A stretch of 64,000 bases of DNA from Euphorbia lathyris (lineage: Eukaryota > Streptophyta > Magnoliopsida > Malpighiales > Euphorbiaceae). Below are positions 8,547 through 20,300 of the stretch, piece after piece. Within the stretch, counting starts at the first letter, position 1. Each line of letters starts with the position of its first letter. Position numbers and translations under genes: made by a program. Location: positions 31,405,501 through 31,469,500 of the forward strand of contig NC_088918.1 in the NCBI RefSeq assembly GCF_963576675.1. The letters are read 5' to 3'. Under the pieces are notes generated by a model. The model had not been told where the DNA came from. It did not search any database and saw nothing but the letters and a program-made list of their open reading frames with translations.

Positions 8547-11259
8547 TCAGAGGTTCGACGTCCCTGTCAAACGGGTTTTGATGAAGTCTTCAATCTTTTG
8601 TTGGAAATGTTGGAGGTCAGTTGCTTTCTCCCAGCGTGTTTCTTCTATGCCTTGAGCTTTCCACTTGACAAGGTACTCTATGTGAGGGCGGCGGTGACAT
8701 GCCGTTGCTGTGCGTTCTGCAAGGATTTCTTCCACTTCTTTGCTGGCAGGTGCTTTCTTTGTAATTTGAGGTCGCTTTGATTTGTTGCGCTGATCGTCTA
8801 CTGTGTCTGGGTGATACTCTTTCAAGTTGCTGACGTGGAACACTGGGTGGAATGACATCCACTGTGGGAGATCCAGTTTGTAGGCTACGGGTCCCACTTT
8901 AGCTAGGACCGGGAGGGGTCCCTCGTACTTCCTGACAAGTCTTCTATCTCTGTTCCGTAGGCAGCGAAGTTGTTCAGGTCAAAGTTTGAGCAGGACCATG
9001 TCCCCCACTTGGAACTCTTGTGGACGTCGGCTTGTATCCGCCCATTTCTTCATCCTCATTGATGCCTTCGTCAAATGCGCCTTCGCGATCTCCTCGTTCT
9101 GTTTCCACTCTTTGGTGAATAGGTATGCTTTTGGATTTTTGACTGTGTATGGAATGTCAACTGAATGAGGCACTAGCGGCTGTTGACCTGTAACAATTTC
9201 AAAAGGTGATTTATTAGTAGCAGAACTTTTCTGGCTATTAAAGCAGAATTGCGCCACATCCAACAAGGAGGGCCCATTTCGTTGACTGGCATTGACAAAG
9301 TGTCGAAGGTACTCTTCCAGCATGCTGTTAAATCTCTTTGTTTGACCATCAGTCTGAGGGTGATAACTGGTGGACATGTCGAGACTCGACCCCAAGAGTC
9401 GAAATAATTCAGCCCAAAAAGTTCCCACAAACCGACCATCTCTGTCGCTGACAATACTCCTTGGGATTCCCCAATATTTGACTACATGCTTGAAGAAAGC
9501 CTGTGTCGTCACTTCCGCAGTTGAGTATTTTGGCATTGGAATGAAAGTTCCATATTTGGAAAACCTGTCAACCACCACCAAGATGGAGTCAAAGTCGCCC
9601 ACTCGAGGGAGGCTGGAGATGAAATCAAGGGAGACACTTTCCCATGGTCGGCCTGGTACTGGTAGTGGCTGTAGCAGCCCTGCAGGTTTCTTTCTTTCGG
9701 CCTTATCTTGCTGGCAGATTAGACAAGTTTTTGTATATTCTCTCACATCATATTCCATCTTTGGCCAGTAATAGTTTCGCTGGAGGAGAGCTAGCACGCG
9801 GTGCCACCCTGGATGGCCTGCCCATAGTGTGTCGTGACATTCCTTCATCAGTGTCTTCCTCAGATTAGCAGCGGTTGGTACATACACTCTGTCCTTGATT
9901 GTTATTAACAAGTCATCGCTCATCCAGAACTGTCTGGTTTTCCCTTGCTTTGCTAGGTTGATGATAGCAGTTGCCTGAGGGTCTTTCTATAGGTTTTCTC
10001 GGATCTGCTGTCATAGTGGGGATGATAGGTGACTGCTGGACAGAGAGGCTATTCTTGTCATCTCTGCTAATTTTGACTTCCGACTTAATGCATCCACCAC
10101 TTGGTTAATTTTCCCTGAGTGATACTCCAGTACAAAGTCAAATTCTGCTAACAAGCTTTGCCATCGAGCCTGTTTAGATGTCAATCCCTGTTGAGTCATG
10201 AAATGACTAACCGCTGTGTTGTTTGTCTTCACTATGAACCTGGATCCCAACAAATAGTGCCGCCATACTCGCAGACAATGCACGACTGCTAGTAGTTCTT
10301 TCTCATGTGTGGAATATCGTCGTTCTGCACTGTTGAGCTTCCTGCTTTCAAAAGCTATCGCTCGGCCCTCTTGCATTATGACTCCTCCCAAGGCAAAATC
10401 TGATGCGTCAGTGTGAACTTTGAATGGTTTGTTCATATCCGGGATGGCTAACACAGGGTCTGCAATGACAGCTTGTTTTAAGTCTTTGAAGGATTTTTGA
10501 CACTGGTCTATCCACTCCCACTTATTGTCTTTCTTCAGCAGATCGGTAAGGTCGACAACTCTCTCTGAGTAACTTCTGATGAACTTCCGATAGTAGTTAG
10601 CCAATCCCAAGAAGGATCTCAATTCTGTTGTATTCATAGGGGTTTTCCAGTCAACTATTGCCCGTACTTTACTCTTGTCCATTCTTATCCTCCCTTCCTC
10701 AATAACGTGGCCAAGGAATTTGATGCTCGTCTGACCAAATGCACATTTGGATAACTTGAGGAAAAGTTGATTCTTCCGTAGTTTCTGAAAAACTAGACGC
10801 AAGTGCTCCTGATGCTCCTTGAGGGTGGAACTGTATATGACGATGTCGTCTAGGTAGACCACCACAAATTTGTCAAGATAGTCCCTGAATACCTGGTTCA
10901 TTAAAGTACAAAAAGTTGCTGGAGCGTTTGTTAGTCCAAAGGGCATAACAAGATATTCGAAGGACCCATACCGAGTTACGCAAGCAGTTTTTGGTACATC
11001 CTCATCCCTTACTCTGACTTGGTAATACCCGGAGCGTAGATCGAGCTTAGTGAAGTATTTGGCTCCACTGAGTTGATCAAACAAGTTTGATATTACCGGA
11101 ATTGGATATTTGTTGCGCACGGTAATCTTATTGAGTGCCCGATAATCGACACCCAGCCGCAGACTTCCATTTGCTTTTTTCTGGAACAGTACCGGGGCGC
11201 CATATGGGGCCTTCGATGGCCGGATGAAACCTGCCTCCAGCAATTCATCTAACTGTTTC
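8547..11259 (-). pseudogene. Truncated chromovirus pol, copy 1 (RT to chromodomain)
   Basis: One minus-strand frame from 11243 down to 8547 encodes, in order, RT ([21 protein letters not shown]), RNase H ([12 protein letters not shown]), the integrase HHCC zinc domain (HPGWHRVLALLQRNYYWP, CLICQQDK), the catalytic core (SLDF, SDRDGRF) and a C-terminal chromodomain (VEEILAERTATACHRRPHIEYLVKW). It is broken by TGA at 10011-10013, TAG at 9987-9989 and TGA near 8979. The integrase catalytic Glu reads Lys (QTKRFN, codon 9336-9338), while copy 2 keeps Glu. The RT amino end, protease and gag are absent, cut at 11259. Confidence 0.9.
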
Positions 11260-13011
11260 TATGTTTTCTTCGAGAGTTTGCTCGGTTTGGATTGTTGGGT
11301 TGACAAGGTTAGGTTGTTCGGCGTGTTCCTAAGTAGAAATAGAGGCTTGTTTTTCTAATGCCTGGGAAGGCTGAGGAGATGGTGCAGAAGGAACTGGCTT
11401 CCTAAAGAAGGCCATCTTGACCTTGGAAGGATCATGTACTGGTGCGCGGACTGGTTGGTCTAAGATGCTGGCCTTTACCAGTCTTCTTCTTCTTGGCTTT
11501 TGTACAGGAGGAAGATCAGCTTGATTTTCATCAGCGTGAGATGGAGAAACGTGTGTGTTCTGATCAGTAGTTTACTGGACAGTTTGTTCTTGATTGTGTT
11601 CAACTCCATCAGCTGACTCAGTGAGAGCTTGGTCAACTTGAGCATTTTCACGGGCGGTCCTTTCAGAGTCAGCTTCCTCCGTTTGCTCCTGTGCATTCCC
11701 TTCTTCCTCAGTATCATCGTTCTCAAGCTCTTCCTCGAGCTGAGTGATGAAATGTTCGTCTAGGTCCACCTCATCTTCCTGTTGCTCGGTTTCTTCAGCA
11801 TAATGCTGAGCATAATGTGAGTCCGACGTGACAATGAAGTCAAGTGGAAGAGCATGGATGGGTGAAAGGGTAGAAGTCTTTTGCTTCTTCTGAGGAGCAC
11901 CAGCTGTACCCTCAGTTGCAGGCTCATCTTGCCTGCTGTGCTTTTCAGCTGACTGAGTAGTCTCTAGGTTTGACTCAGCAGCAGATTTGGATTTCTTGGA
12001 TTGAGGCTCAGTTTCCTTAGATGGGGTGCCAGTAGGCTTCCTTTTTCTGATAGCAGGAGCTTTTGTTCTTTTGCCTTTTGCTGGAACAATCACCTCAGCA
12101 GGTAGTTCTTCTTCGGCTTGATCTTCAGGCTGCTCAACGAATTTTCCCTTCTTTAAGGGCTGATTGAATTTGAGAGCACGTAGTGAAGCGGCAGTGATCT
12201 CAGATCCCTTAACGCAAGTTTCTCCTTGAAGGTCAACTTTGTGATCAACTAGGATCTTAGTGATCAATGAGCCGAGCCGAAGATTGTTTGTGCTGTGCAG
12301 AAACCCAGCTGTGAGAAACACTGGCATGTTTATTGGTTTGTAGGTCAGCATGTGCCAGATAAAACACATCTCGAAGTGTGATGCTGAGCTGGTGCAGTTG
12401 ACCTTTTGGTAGATTAGTTGGACCAGCAGGAAATGGGCCATCTTCTGATGCTGACCCATGGACGAGCTGGATACCTCTCCAATGTACCCAGCAGGCTTAC
12501 AGAAAGTTTCATCATAGTAGATATCCTCCTGGTCACCGTTTCTTCTTAATTCGGCACCTTCAGTTTTGAGGCTGAGTAGGGATCCCAAGTATTTTGGGTT
12601 GATGAAGATGGTCTTACCCCGTACCTCAGTGACTAAATAGTCATGATCCTTGGAGTCAGGTTTAAGGTTATGGTAGAATTCCATAACGAGGTCAGGGTAG
12701 GTTGGAAATCGTAGTGAGAAGAGCTCGGTCCACCCGTTGTTCTTTATCCATTCACAGAACGGTTGTTCTGAGTCGATGAAGGTCTGAGAAACCCAGCGAG
12801 AAGGTTCCACTTTCCATTCTCGTACATTCTCGAATACTCGAATGTATTGTCTAGGTTTAGCTGGTTTCCCCTGAGCTTGAATGGCTTTTTCTTTGCCATG
12901 ACCAGCAGCTTTGGAGGGTGAAGGCTGAGTTGGGGGATTGTTGGTTGTTTGTTCATCGGTGATGGTCTGGGAACGACCGGCACCGGAGATGTTGAAAGAG
13001 GCTTTAGTCAT
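11260..13011 (-). pseudogene. SIRE-1 extra ORF after pol, envelope-like/plant transposon protein, truncated
   Basis: ATG at 13011 opens 479 codons to a TAA at 11572. The same frame then continues about 100 codons, through a TAG near 11330, to the chimeric junction at 11259, so the natural C-terminus is lost. The N-terminal third is Ser/Pro/Lys-rich; about residues 50-280 form the conserved part (FPTYPDLVMEFYHNL, VRGKTIFINPKYLGSLLSL); the C-terminal half is low-complexity, Lys/Arg-rich with likely nuclear localisation signals (GKRTKAP, RKRKPTG), then acidic Glu-rich. Sireviruses often carry such an extra ORF between pol and the 3' LTR. No convincing signal peptide or membrane segment is visible, so a real envelope role is doubtful. 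Confidence 0.7.
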
Positions 13012-13478
13012 TTTAGAAGTTCTGAAGTTCTTAAGTTCTTAAGGAAATTCTGAAGCTTTTGAAAGTTCAGTATGCGTAAAGAGAAGGTAGTGGGGAAAAA
13101 CCCACTATTTATAGATTTTTAATTAAGGTTTCCGTTTGAATTTAGGTCGATTTTGCCCTTGGGTTGTCCAATCGGCAGAAACCCTGACATTTATGACACT
13201 TTATGACATATTCGGCGCATGCGTTTTACAGGTGTCATGACGCGTGCGTTTGCATTGAATGCTAATGATTACCTTTACTCAGCATTTGTTGGTACAAACG
13301 TTCCATATTCTGAGTAGTCAGTTTTGTGCAACGGATAGTGAGAGTAATTAGTTACTCGGTCTGAGATAATTTACTCAGTGTGCATTAGTTACTGTGCATG
13401 TGATTTTGACAGATACTCTTTAAAACACTCAGCATGTTAACATTCAGCATGCATTATATCACATTTTTACTTAGGAAT
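13012..13478 (-). other. SIRE-1 spacer between pol and extra ORF
   Basis: 467 bp of non-coding SIRE internal sequence. It is AT-rich with several ACTCAGCATG-like phrases. On the minus strand a TATAAATA lies at about 13117-13110, roughly 100 bp before the extra ORF, which could serve a separate transcript. Confidence 0.5.
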
Positions 13479-16400
13479 TTAAGACAGTGGATTAAACATA
13501 CCAATGGCTTCTCTCAGTATGCTGAATTTCTCTCGTGCTAGAGGCTTTGTAAAGATATCAGCAAGCTGCTCATCTGTTGGCACATAAGTCAGCTTAATTT
13601 CTTCCTTGAGTACATGATCTCTGATGAAGTGATGTCTTATGCTGACATGCTTCATCCTGCTGTGCTGGATTGGGTTCTTTGAGAGGTTAATTGCACTTTT
13701 GTTGTCGCATTTAACTTCAATTGTCTTTGTTTGAACACCGTAATCTTCAAGCTGTTGCTTAATCCATAGGACTTGAGCAACACAGCTTCCAGCAGCAATG
13801 TACTCAGCTTCAGTTGTGGACAGGGCTACTGACGCCTGCTTCTTGCTGAACCAAGATACAAGACAGCTTCCTAGGAAATGGCATCCTCCAGAGGTGCTTT
13901 TTCTTTCCAGCTTGTCTCGGCCATAGTCAGCGTCAGTGTATCCAATGAGTGTAAAGTCATGAGTATTTGGATACCACAAACCTGCATTAACTGAGCTTTG
14001 CAAATATCTAAGGATCCTTTTTACAGCTATGTAATGGGATTCCTTAGGGTTAGCCTGATATCTAGCACAATAACATACTGAGAACTGAATGTCCGGTCTA
14101 CTTGCTATTAAGTAAAGTAAAGAGCCAATCATACCTCGGTACAACTTGCTGTCTACTGAATTACCATTTTCATCAGCATAGAGGACAGTGTCAGTGCCCA
14201 TAGGAGTGGATATTGGCTTACAATGTTCTAGTTCATATTTCTTCAATATCTCCTTGGCATATTTAGCTTGACTGATGAATATGCCATTCTTTCCTTGTTT
14301 AATTTGAAGTCCAAGGAAGAAGTTGAGTTCTCCCATCATTGACATTTCGAATTCAGTCTGCATTTGCTTGCTAAATTCCTTGCACATAGATTCATTAGTA
14401 GCACCAAATATGATGTCATCTACATATATTTGTGCCAGCAGGGTATCTTTACCCTTTCTCTTAATGAATAAGGTTGTATCAGCTTGACCCCTGACATAAT
14501 TTCTAGTCAGTAAGAAGTTGGTCAGCCTCTCATACCAAGCACGTGGTGCTTGCTTGAGGCCATACAGAGCCTTTTTGAGTTTGTAAACGTGGTTTGGGAA
14601 CTTAGGATCCTCAAACCCTGGAGGCTGATTGACATAGACCTCCTCGTTTATTACTCCATTAAGAAATGCACTTTTAACATCCATTTGAAACAGTTTAAAA
14701 TTCATATAAGATGCATATGCACATAAAATCCTAATTGCTTCTAGCCTTGCCACTGGGGCAAAGGTCTCACCGTAGTCAATACCTTCTTGCTGACTGTAGC
14801 CCTGAGCTACAAGTCTTGCCTTGTTTCTGACTACGTTTCTTTGTTCATCCAGCTTGTTCCTGAAGACCCATCTTGTTCCAATGGTCTTTTGACTTCTTGG
14901 ATGTGGCACTAGCTCCCATACATTATTCCTCCTGAATTGGTCGAGTTCCTCTTGCATGGCATTCATCCAGAATTCGTCATGCTCAGCTTCGGCAAAGTTC
15001 TTCGGCTCCTGAACTGAGACGAAAGCTACATTGCCGAGATACTTCCTTAGTTGATTCCTTATCATCAGCGTATTTCCAGCTGAGTCAAGAATTGCATTTT
15101 CTGAATGCCCTCTTGGGACTCTTATCTCATTGGGTAGATTCGTGTCTTGTTCTACTCGTGTTTCAACATTCTCTGCAGAAGTAGATTGGTCAGTGAAAGT
15201 AATTTTAGGTTCACTCTTACTCTTGGTCAGCCATTTTGTGAAGGACTCAGTAGCTGGTTCTTGATCAGCAGGTGCTGAGTTTGGTTCATCTTCTATCAGC
15301 GGCTGGTATCTTCCTGCAGGGCCAGTTTCATTGAATTGCACATGTATAGATTCTTCTAATACTTGGGTTGTCTTATTAAAAACTCTGTATGCTTTGCTGT
15401 TTGTTGAGTAGCCTAGAAAGATAGCCTCATCAGCTTTTGAATCAAATTTGGCTAAGCTATCTTTGGTATTTAAAATGAAACATCTACAGCCAAAGGCACG
15501 AAAGTATCCAATGTTGGGCTTTCGTCCTTTCCAAAGTTCATAAGGGGTTTTCTTAAGTATAGGTCTAACTAGAGCCCTATTTAGAATATAGCATGCTGTG
15601 TTAACAGCTTCTCCCCAAAAATACTTTGGAAGCCTATGCTCATCCAGCATTGTCCTGGCTATTTCAACCAAAGTCCTGTTCTTCCTTTCTACAACCCCAT
15701 TTTGTTGAGGCGTTCTAGGAGCAGAGAAATTGTGGTCAATGCCGCTGGCTTCACAGAATTCAACAAACTTTTAGTTTTTGAATTCTCCACCGTTATCACT
15801 ACGGATATGAGCTAATTTTAGGTCTTTCTCATTTTCAATTTTTCTAACCAAGTTTGAAAATGTCTCAAAGGTCTCATCCTTGCTGGTCAGCAAGATAACC
15901 CACGTATACCGAGAGAAGTCATCTACAATGACCAAGGAAAATCTTCTTCCACCCAGACTCAGCGACTGGACTGGACCAAAGAGATCCAAGTGTAGTAACT
16001 CTAACGGACGTTTAGTTGAGACAATGTTTTTACTATGAAAAGATTGTTTGGTTTGTTTTCCAGCTTAGCAAGCGTGACATAGTTGATCTTTTTGAAATTT
16101 AAGTTCAGGCAGTCCCTCAACCAATTGCTTTCTTGCTAATTTGGCCAGGAGGTCCATGCTTACATGACCAAGTCTCCTGTGCCATAGCCAGGAATTTTCT
16201 TCCTTTGTGACTAAGCATACAGTTTTTGAAAACTTCTTTTCTAGGTTCAGCATGAAGACATTGTCTATCCGAGGGGCAGTTAAAATTAACTCATTCGTTT
16301 TTCCCTCATATATTTTACATCCAGTATCATCAAATATAACTTTTCTCCCATTATCACATAGCTGAGCTACGCTGAGTAAGTTATATTTGAGTCCGCTGAC

Positions 16401-16607
16401 TAGGGAGACAGATTCAATAGTGGGATTACCTCCAACGGTGCCTGATCCTACTATCTTACCCTTTCTGTTGTCTCCAAAACTTACGCTTCCTCCTCGTTTA
16501 CGTTCAAATGTGATGAACTGAGTTTCATCACCTGTCATATGCCTTGAGCATGCGCTGTCAATATACCACATTTTTGACTTCTCGGCACATCTCAGGCTTA
16601 CCTGCAT
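13479..16607 (-). pseudogene. SIRE-1 pol: protease, integrase, RT, RNase H
   Basis: One minus frame with stops near 16065 and 15771. Order: protease (WYIDSACSRHMTGDE at its start; the catalytic motif is DSA rather than the usual DSG), integrase zinc and core (HRRLGHVSM, DLFGPVQ, SDNGGEF, and the PQQNG...E segment around 15690), RT ([26 protein letters not shown] near 14423) and RNase H ([22 protein letters not shown]) ending at 13479. Domain order integrase-before-RT defines Ty1/copia. A further CCHC region (CDFCGK-type knuckles, with a TAG at about 16780) lies between this and gag at 16620-16846. Gag and pol are in different frames. RT through RNase H is a 730-codon uninterrupted stretch (15671-13479). 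Confidence 0.92.
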
Positions 16608-16846
16608 TATCAGTTTCCTTTAGGTACCCAATTCTTTTTGGGTCCTGGCTTGTTAGGTTCAACAGGTAAAGCATCATATTTTATTTTGTGGCGACATATA
16701 TTGATAGTATGGCCACTTTTTCCACAGAAGTCACAACTGACCTTCTGTTTAGGACTCTTTACTGACTTGTCAGCACCCTAGTGCTGAGCGTGCCAGCACA
16801 CCTTAGTGGTGTGTCCTAACTTCCCACAAAAGTCACATTGGACTCT

Positions 16847-18364
16847 TCACTGGGGATTTCGTCTCTGCTGAGTACCTTGGTACTGTGTACCTTGATACTG
16901 AGTTCTCAGAGGAAAATTGTTTTTGTTTGGAACCTTTAATTGGTTCTGAATGGTTGTGACATCCTTCCTCAGTTTCTTTGAAACTGACTGGACTTCAGAG
17001 ACAGACTCATGAATGGTTTTCATATTTTCATGCAAAACTGAGTTGTCCTGAAGAAGATATCTGAGGTTAATCAGTTTGACCTCTTCTACTTCATCACAGC
17101 GCCGACTGAGTGCTTTAATCTTCTTGTTACACTTTTTAACAAGTGTATAGAGATCACTCAGGGCGTTACCCATTTCATTTCTGAGTTGAGAGAGTGAGAT
17201 TACCTCATTAGATTGCTCTTCATTATCTGACTCATCAGATTGGTCAGCATGCTCAGAAATGCATGGCTCAGCAAGTTCGTCAGCCATGAAACATATCTTA
17301 GCTGACTCTGTGGCCTCAGCTTCAGTTGATGAAGAATCATCACTGTCACTCCATGTTGCCACCATTGCCTTCTTGCCATTCTTCTTGTCTTTCCTCAGCG
17401 TTGGGCAGCTTGACTTGATGTGGCCGGTTTGATGGCACTCAAAGCATGTAATGGGCTTCGAGCTGTCCTTCTTGAATTTGCTGTCACTTGAGTCAGCCTT
17501 ATACTTGTCAAATTTTCTATAAGGCTTTTTGGAGTATTTGTCATTTCTTTTGAACAGCCTCTTCATTTTCCTCGTGAACATAGCCATCTCCTCATCGTCA
17601 ATCGAGCCATCATCAGTTGAGTCAGCTTTCATGACAAGTGATTTTTGCTTCTTGTCTTCGGATTTTTCCTTCACCTCGAAATTCTTCATGGATATTTCAT
17701 GGGTCAGCAGTGAGCCGATGAGTTCATCATATTTATAGGTGGTTAAATCCTGAGCTTCTTCAACAGCTGTCTTCTTGGCTTGCCAGTTCTTAGGAAGACT
17801 TCTGAGTATCTTCTTGACTTGTTCTTCTTCAGTGAAGATTTTTCCAAGTCTTTTGAGCTCATTAATGATGTTGGTGAATCTTGCATTCATCTCAGAAATC
17901 CCCTCATCATTGTTCATTTCGAACAGCTCATACAATCTCATTTGCTGGTTGACCTTGGACTCCTTCACCTTGTTGGTTCCTTCGTAGGTCACCTCCAGCT
18001 TCTTCCAGATCTCCTGTGCTGACTCACAACCTGATATTTTGTTGTATTCTGCAGCATCCAGCGCACAGTGAAGCATATTTATAGCCGAAGCATGATTTTG
18101 TAGCTTCTTGAGATCATCCTCTGTCCATTCAACCTCAGCTTTAACAACTGACTGGCCAGCAACAACTTTCACAGGTACAAACGGGCCTTGGACTATAGAT
18201 AGCCAGGCACTCATGTTTGTAGCTTGAATGAAGTTCTTCATCCTATTCTTCCAAAAGGTATAGTTTGACCCGAAGAATAGGGGAGGCCTAGTAATGGACA
18301 ACCCCTCAGGTAATATCTGAGTTATCTGGTTTCCAGGGAGAAACCGAGTGCTGTTTTCACCCAT
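16847..18364 (-). CDS. SIRE-1 gag
   Basis: ATG at 18364 (MGENSTRFLPGNQ); upstream codons to 18376 start with TTG and are not needed. About 505 residues. Residues 25-230 form the copia-type gag domain (FFGSNYTFWKNRMKNF, then LRSLPKNWQAKKTAVEEA). A CCHC knuckle CFECHQTGHIKSSC lies near residue 300. The acidic, Ser-rich stretch after it and the coiled-coil-like C-terminus are typical of large Sirevirus gags. It would form virus-like particles and bind element RNA. The start lies 48 bp after the primer binding site. Its frame is intact, unlike pol. Confidence 0.88.
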   Translation of the reverse strand: MGENSTRFLPGNQITQILPEGLSITRPPLFFGSNYTFWKNRMKNFIQATNMSAWLSIVQGPFVPVKVVAGQSVVKAEVEWTEDDLKKLQNHASAINMLHCALDAAEYNKISGCESAQEIWKKLEVTYEGTNKVKESKVNQQMRLYELFEMNNDEGISEMNARFTNIINELKRLGKIFTEEEQVKKILRSLPKNWQAKKTAVEEAQDLTTYKYDELIGSLLTHEISMKNFEVKEKSEDKKQKSLVMKADSTDDGSIDDEEMAMFTRKMKRLFKRNDKYSKKPYRKFDKYKADSSDSKFKKDSSKPITCFECHQTGHIKSSCPTLRKDKKNGKKAMVATWSDSDDSSSTEAEATESAKICFMADELAEPCISEHADQSDESDNEEQSNEVISLSQLRNEMGNALSDLYTLVKKCNKKIKALSRRCDEVEEVKLINLRYLLQDNSVLHENMKTIHESVSEVQSVSKKLRKDVTTIQNQLKVPNKNNFPLRTQYQGTQYQGTQQRRNPQ

Positions 18365-18411
18365 GGTATGGATCAACTCAAGGTTGTTAGACCTTTAGTA
18401 ATGAGCTTTTA

Positions 18412-18424
18412 GGCTCTGATACCA
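18412..18424 (-). other. SIRE-1 primer binding site (initiator tRNA-Met)
   Basis: Minus-strand TGGTATCAGAGCC, two bases from the LTR end at 18427. It sets the orientation and the 5' LTR. Confidence 0.9.
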
Positions 18425-18426
18425 CT

Positions 18427-19773
18427 TGTTGGTCCCTTGTAAGGTTGCAAATATAGTTCCAAGGGGGGGTTAGGAACTATTTTACCTTTTTAAATAATCA
18501 GGGCAAACTTCTTTTTCTTAAGAAAAGAGTATATGACAGCGGCGTTGAGCAATCAGCAAGACACTGGCTTAGTCAACTAGTGACTAGGTCAGTTTCGTTG
18601 CTTAAGTCAGGAAATAGCACTTAGAGTCTATTTCTGAACTAATTCGTTGGCAGCGCACAACTCGGCTTGACCTCTTTTACTTGGTCAGTTTTAGTTTGTT
18701 TTAAGCAAGCAATATATTAAGGAGTTAAGGGTTAGAAATACTTCACTCAGCGGAGTTATCCAGGTTTGGCTTCTTCTAAGCCTACGTCCTGTCCCCGGAA
18801 CACGTTCCGAGATTTCCAATTCACTACTGAGCTCTTTAAAGGTAGAGACTCAAAAACCCTTTACAAATCAGAAGCTGAGTATAACAAGAGTACCTTCCTC
18901 TATACCTCTACTCACTTCTATTCTAATTCACCAAGTACTTAAAAACGAGTACTCAGCTTCTCCTTTCTAATTCTAGAAATGATTAAGATTTGTCCTAAAC
19001 AACAATTGCTAGAACACCTTAGATGATTGAGGATCAATCACTCTAGACTTTTACACAGATATGAAATTGTTGTGTAAGATTTGCTTTGCTTTTGTATACA
19101 GAACTTTTGTATGCTTTTGGTCAGCGTAACGGCTATTGCTCAAAGTTCTATATGGACTGAGGATTCTGAATGCTCTATTTATAGAGAGCTGTGAGAGCTT
19201 CTGGTTATTTCGAATTTCGAAATAACCGTTGGAGGGAAACGGCTTCATGTTGCTTTCACTCAGTCTGTTCAGCAGTTCTCTTAGCCAATCAGATTCCAGC
19301 ATCTTCTGTTCTTCGGTCAGTGTGGCAGTATGTTCCTCCAAATCGGGTAATGTCAAACAGACAGCTTCCTGCGTCTTCTGTTCTTTACCAACAAAGGAAA
19401 TACTTGGTCTGGAAGTTGCTTTGTGGTCAGCGGCTGTCTTGTACATTTTGTCGAGACAGCTCAACAGCTTCATACCGAAGTTGTCTACGTGGATCTTCTC
19501 GATCCTTCATTGGTGAGCTGCGTTTCAATAGTCAATGGTAGTGTTTTGAAACACGCGGGCTGAGTGGCCTTGGCCTTGTTTGACTTGGGCTTTGACTTCT
19601 ATATAGGGCTTGGGCCTTATGATCTTTATGTCTTATAACAATTATAAACTCAACATTGAACAAACACATTAGTAACAATAAATCAAAGCACTTAAACTTA
19701 ATGTGTTATAGAGTATTTAATTATACTTAAATAATTTTGTCAAATCGAAATCTTGTGGAAAGGTGTTTCAACA
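18427..19773 (-). repeat. SIRE-1 5' LTR (1347 bp)
   Basis: TGTTGG...CAACA on the plus strand. Promoter elements are at 19183-19176 (TATAAATA) and 19203-19227 (palindrome). It is followed by the CCATT target duplication at 19774 and by the Tat-like 3' region. Confidence 0.92.
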
Positions 19774-20027
19774 CCATTTACCCGCAGTCGATTTACACTA
19801 GGCTCCCTAAGAAAAGCATCCACCGGCAGCCGATTCAAAGGCAAGGACGGGATAGCCAAGGTGAAGACTGAAGACAAGGCTGGAGGTGCGGCGCGGAGAT
19901 CAGGTATTCCTCCTCCAACTCTATATGTGTCTTTTACTTTAATATATTTCCATTGCATGTGTTGCGTTCACAGAAAATGTTTTCAAAAACACACACATCA
20001 CTGTCAAAATAGAAAAGTAGGGGCAAC
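19774..20027 (+). other. Tat-like element 3' end with polypurine tract
   Basis: Continuation of the 39-bp array region after SIRE-1: CCATTTACCCGCGGTCGAT resumes a degenerate unit. The tract AAAAGTAGGGGCAAC at 20013-20027 directly precedes the LTR start and would prime plus-strand DNA synthesis. A 100-codon frame here has no recognisable domain. A near-identical copy is at 7522-7775. Confidence 0.75.
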
Positions 20028-20300
20028 TGTAGACATCGAGTCGGAGGACCTATGACGAAAACCCACGATAAACGGCCAAGTCGGTTGATTCCATTAATTA
20101 GAAAATTTAAAAATAAACAGAAAAGCCCAGAGAGCCGGCACTTGAAAGCCCCGCTAACAAATTCGGCGTCTCCTGTGTGAGGTCAGACACGTTCACTGTT
20201 ACGACAGTGAGCGATAAGGCCCCGGAGGCCGAGCGTCGACCGGTGAGCGACGAATGACGCTCCCAGCAGTGATCATCGCTCCGTAAACCACGGTGCGCGG

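Larger units (their letters stand above)
7522..11259. repeat. Duplicated flank inside SIRE-1 (copy of 19774-23511)
   Basis: Together with the LTR before it, this matches 18427-23511 at a fixed offset of 12252 bp over about 5.08 kb. It holds the Tat-like 3' end and PPT (7522-7775), the first 273 bp of the Tat LTR (7776-8048) and a truncated chromovirus (8049-11259). The match stops at 11259: after CTAACTGTTTC this copy switches to the SIRE extra ORF, whereas the other copy continues into chromovirus pol. The differences noticed are nearly all transitions. Confidence 0.9.
6176..19773 (-). mobile_element. SIRE-1: Sirevirus-type Ty1/copia element, chimeric
   Basis: On the minus strand the order is 5' LTR (19773-18427), primer binding site, gag, protease, integrase, reverse transcriptase, RNase H and an extra envelope-like ORF. 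Then, instead of the element's own 3' end, comes a 3.74-kb piece of the flanking Tat/chromovirus DNA (11259-7522) and the 3' LTR (7521-6176). Outer flanks share the duplication CCATT. The SIRE assignment rests on the copia domain order, the protease-region style, the large gag and the extra ORF after pol. The coding frames carry several stops, so it is not autonomous. Confidence 0.85.
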
